Shown here: positions 22,832-24,927 of the stretch, in pieces
Position numbering within the stretch: position 1 is the stretch's first letter
How the letters are laid out: each line of letters begins with the position of its first letter
Origin: an uncultured Clostridia bacterium
Lineage (GTDB): Bacteria; Bacillota; Clostridia; Oscillospirales; Acutalibacteraceae
DNA: 24,927 bases
Assembly (NCBI GenBank): GCA_946626015.1
Contig: CAMOTT010000013.1
Span: 1-24,927 of the forward strand
Reading direction: 5' to 3'
Notes under the pieces: model-generated
Told to the model about the DNA's origin: nothing
Seen by the model: only the letters and a program-made list of their open reading frames with translations
Databases searched by the model: none
Translations under genes and position numbers: made by a program

Positions 22832-23349
22832 TTTTTACATTCCCCTTTTTTAATTCTTTCCGTTATATGCCGGTCGATAAATATCCCCGGATCCGACTCT
22901 CTGCATTTGCCGCAGACGGTTTGCCAAAGCTCCGGCCAATCTCTGTACCTGTTATCGATATCCACCGGGAGCTTTTCGCCCTTCACCCGAACCCTCAAGG
23001 CAAAAGCGCCCATTGGGATCCCGGGTGAAAACAGCTCGACGCTTTCGATATCAGCATATTTTATGTCCGCATTTACAAGCGCGCCGCGAACGTACATATT
23101 TTCGCAGTGAAAACCGTCCTCATCCATTGTAATAGAATTACGGTATGCGTAAACGATATATCTCCTCATAAAAGTAAATATTATTACCGGGTACGCCACC
23201 GCCAGCGCAATGAAATAAAGCGTTCTGGATTCAAAGCTCAGGCGTTCCCCTGCCAACACCGGGACGGAAAGGAACGCCAACAGCGGAAGCAGCAAAGAAA
23301 GTATGATTTTTACCGTCATCCGGACTCTGCTTTTCTGATATTTTTTCAC
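22828..23349 (-). CDS. Small membrane protein with two transmembrane segments and a PH-like soluble tail, function unknown
   Basis: 173 aa. Two hydrophobic segments (about 13-33, VKIILSLLLPLLAFLSVPVLA, and 43-61, LYFIALAVAYPVIIFTFMR) followed by a beta-rich region from SITMDEDGFHCENMYVRG to DIESVELFSPGIPMGAFALRV, reminiscent of bacterial PH-like domains. The resemblance is by eye and weak. GTG start at 23349, AGGGGG eight bases upstream. First of a three-gene run (to 20752) that may be one transcript. Confidence 0.7.
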   Translation of the reverse strand: MKKYQKSRVRMTVKIILSLLLPLLAFLSVPVLAGERLSFESRTLYFIALAVAYPVIIFTFMRRYIVYAYRNSITMDEDGFHCENMYVRGALVNADIKYADIESVELFSPGIPMGAFALRVRVKGEKLPVDIDNRYRDWPELWQTVCGKCRESDPGIFIDRHITERIKKGECKK

Positions 23350-23487
23350 AGCGTATACCCCCTGTTAAATCAAAACGCATCTTTATCGTTCCAAACTATA
23401 TTATATTTTTATGTTTATATCAAGCCGCCCCGCAAAATCGATGTGTTTTTTTGAAAAAACGATATTTTACCGCTTATCTCCGTCAGC

Positions 23488-24780
23488 TCACCACTTGCTG
23501 CCGTCGAATTTATATCCCGCAACGGGATAAACCTTGATCTCCTCCGTGCTGCCGCCCTTTATTCTGAAGATCCTTGTGCAGTCCCCGGCAAGGTAGAATT
23601 TTTTAAGGTCATAATACTTGCACAGAACGTCGAAATTGTGCCGGAGCTCGAGTTCGATGATATATTTACACTCCGGGATGAGCACGTTTTCGGCCTTTAC
23701 AAAGGAATAGATATTTTCCACCTCGTTTATGCAGTGGTGCGCCGCCTGCAAAAAGTCACAGGATATTTCACTGTACGTGGCGCGCATAAAGTCGCCGTTG
23801 CGCTCCTCGCAGTCACCTAAAAACAGTATTGACGAGCCGTCAAAGCTCACCTTGATAATTGTTGTTGACTCGTTGTGTGAGTGGAGCCTTTTGTTTGCTT
23901 CTTTATCGTACCAGTCGAAAACCAGATCCTCGTTGGTGGTTATCACCTCAAACTCCGCGTTGGAAAGGGTGAAGCGCATACCTGTATGGGGTTTGAGGTA
24001 GAGCGCCTCCGGGTAACGCCTCGCAAGCCTCTCCTTGATAGTGTCCGTACAGGGATTGACATAGTTTATCACGCTCTTTGAGGGGAAATTGAACATTATC
24101 CTGCGAAGGTCGAAAATATCGGAATGATATTCCACGAGCTTTGAGAAGAACTCCATATGGTCGTCGTGGTTGTGGGTGCAGAACCAGGCGGAAACAACTA
24201 TCCTTTCCCCCTCCCCGGTCCGGGTCATCTCCCGGGCGCGGGTGATGAACTCCTCCACCGCCTCGTCAGAGGCCTGCTCATGCTCACCGCCGTCGATAAT
24301 AACAAGAGAATTGTCGTGGAGCCGGATAGCGTACACCATTCCGCAATCGCAGGTGATATCCTTGACCCCGTAGCTGTAATAGAGTCCAAACTGCATAAGC
24401 TCTGTATCCTCACGAAGGGGATTTTGATCGCCGTAGGAAAATTTTGATAAAGCCGCGCTCAAGCGGTCAATAATTATAGTAGTAATGGCTTTTGGTATGT
24501 TGAGATACGTGTAAACCGAAAAATCCGCGCCGATATATTCCCGGCATACAAGGCTGTCATTGATATTCTCAAAGTCGCATTTAAATCCGCATTTTTCAAG
24601 CTCGCCGCAGTAGGCGTCAAACTCAGCTCTGTTTGTCTCTTTTATTCTGGTTATGTAGGACTCTTTTTCGGAACCCTCCTGAGTTTCGATTTCAAGACCC
24701 GTTCCGTCCTTGAGTATAACGTCCTTTACTCCGCCCTTGTATTCAGGCAGTTTTCCAAAAAGCTCAGCACCGGTCATCAT
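23488..24780 (-). CDS. Metallo-beta-lactamase-fold hydrolase with an unassigned N-terminal region
   Basis: 430 aa. Residues ~145-415 form an MBL-fold domain: the opening strands GMVYAIRLHDNSLVIIDGG (147-165), the metal motif HNHDDH (203-208) and, later, SILFLGDCEERN and AAHHCI supplying further candidate ligands. The pattern recalls ComEC-like or 'beta-lactamase superfamily II' hydrolases of clostridia; the substrate is unknown. The first ~140 residues (many Cys and Glu) match nothing I recognise. No signal peptide or membrane segment, so probably cytoplasmic. ATG at 24780 has AGGAGG six bases upstream; Met2 is equally possible. Monocistronic in appearance. Confidence 0.85.
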   Translation of the reverse strand: MMTGAELFGKLPEYKGGVKDVILKDGTGLEIETQEGSEKESYITRIKETNRAEFDAYCGELEKCGFKCDFENINDSLVCREYIGADFSVYTYLNIPKAITTIIIDRLSAALSKFSYGDQNPLREDTELMQFGLYYSYGVKDITCDCGMVYAIRLHDNSLVIIDGGEHEQASDEAVEEFITRAREMTRTGEGERIVVSAWFCTHNHDDHMEFFSKLVEYHSDIFDLRRIMFNFPSKSVINYVNPCTDTIKERLARRYPEALYLKPHTGMRFTLSNAEFEVITTNEDLVFDWYDKEANKRLHSHNESTTIIKVSFDGSSILFLGDCEERNGDFMRATYSEISCDFLQAAHHCINEVENIYSFVKAENVLIPECKYIIELELRHNFDVLCKYYDLKKFYLAGDCTRIFRIKGGSTEEIKVYPVAGYKFDGSKW

Positions 24781-24809
24781 AAAAATCCTCCTAAATGTTC
24801 TATGTCAGC

Positions 24810-24838
24810 ATTATATCAAAGGGGTACATCCAAGTCAA
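24810..24838 (-). promoter_or_regulatory. Promoter of the MBL-fold gene
   Basis: TTGACT (24838-24833), 17 nt, TATAAT (24815-24810): exact -10, five of six at -35 and ideal spacing. It is the best sigma-A-type promoter in the window. The predicted start is about 20-25 nt before the ribosome site's gene start. Confidence 0.85.
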
Positions 24839-24842
24839 CAAG

Positions 24843-24864
24843 CCCCTGACGCTTTACACAGGGG
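24843..24864. repeat. Inverted repeat just upstream of the MBL-gene promoter
   Basis: CCCCTG (24843-24848) and CAGGGG (24859-24864) separated by 10 nt, ending four bases before the -35. It could be an operator or part of a degenerate terminator of a gene beyond the right edge; neither strand has a good T tract. Confidence 0.35.
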
Positions 24865-24927
24865 AAAATACAAAACAATCGTATTATTATTCACCGGGCT
24901 TTTTTAAGAAATTTTAAAAAATACTGA

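Noticed and set aside
24843..24906. Plus-strand terminator near the right edge (CCCCTG/CAGGGG and a later GGGCTTTTTT)
   Set aside because: The first hairpin lacks a T tract and the second has no close stem partner; no plus-strand gene ends nearby.
1..24927. CRISPR arrays, tRNA or rRNA genes, insertion sequences, attachment sites
   Set aside because: No repeated spacer-like arrays, no tRNA-like cloverleaf or rRNA sequence, no transposase or integrase frames were recognised on either strand.

Overview
The window looks like the chromosome of an anaerobic, spore-forming clostridium (Firmicutes, plausibly a gut Oscillospiraceae/Ruminococcaceae-type organism; genus not assigned). The reasons are an alpha/beta-type small acid-soluble spore protein, an oxygen-sensitive [FeFe]-hydrogenase operon, a tungstoenzyme of the aldehyde:ferredoxin oxidoreductase (AOR) family, AGGAGG-type ribosome binding sites, and lipoprotein and Ig-like surface-protein styles typical of that group. 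No rRNA, tRNA, CRISPR array or intact insertion sequence was seen.

Layout. (1) 1-4725, minus strand: a multi-subunit NAD(P)-linked [FeFe]-hydrogenase operon in the order NuoE-like, GHKL ATPase, HndB-like, NuoF-like, HydA; HydA runs off the left edge. (2) 4726-6620: a spore-protein gene with its own terminator, then a scarred stretch in which a Phd/RelE-type toxin-antitoxin module lies between two relics of the same kind of surface-protein gene. The toxin appears frameshifted at an A6 run. Between 4726 and 5018 there is no gene, only opposed promoter-like elements. (3) 6743-14160, minus strand: tungstate uptake and pterin-cofactor operon tupA-tupB-tupC-moeA-moeA/PBP fusion-moaC-moaA-MOSC. It is tightly packed from tupB onward (overlaps or 1-2 nt gaps) and is preceded by a structured leader resembling a Moco/Tuco riboswitch. 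(4) 14196-17958, plus strand, divergent: mogA, moeB/thiF-like, AOR-family tungstoenzyme, MoaD-like protein and a four-cluster ferredoxin, closed by a strong terminator. (5) 18238-24927: DNA polymerase IV, a secreted GH16 beta-glucanase, a lipoprotein and two small membrane proteins of unknown function, and an MBL-fold hydrolase with a near-consensus promoter. The 332 nt between dinB and the GH16 gene hold only their back-to-back promoters and leaders.

How it fits together. Regions 3 and 4 form a nearly self-contained tungsten module: import (TupABC), pterin synthesis (MoaA, MoaC, MoaD-like, MoeB-like activator), adenylylation and metal insertion (MogA, two MoeA), the MOSC protein, the enzyme and its electron-transfer partner. 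The visible gap is MoaE, the large subunit of molybdopterin synthase. The four-cluster ferredoxin would take electrons from aldehyde oxidation; the hydrogenase 10 kb away is one possible sink through ferredoxin/NADH, but that link is inference from proximity only.

All function calls rest on motifs and family recognition by eye. No database search or RNA folding was run.
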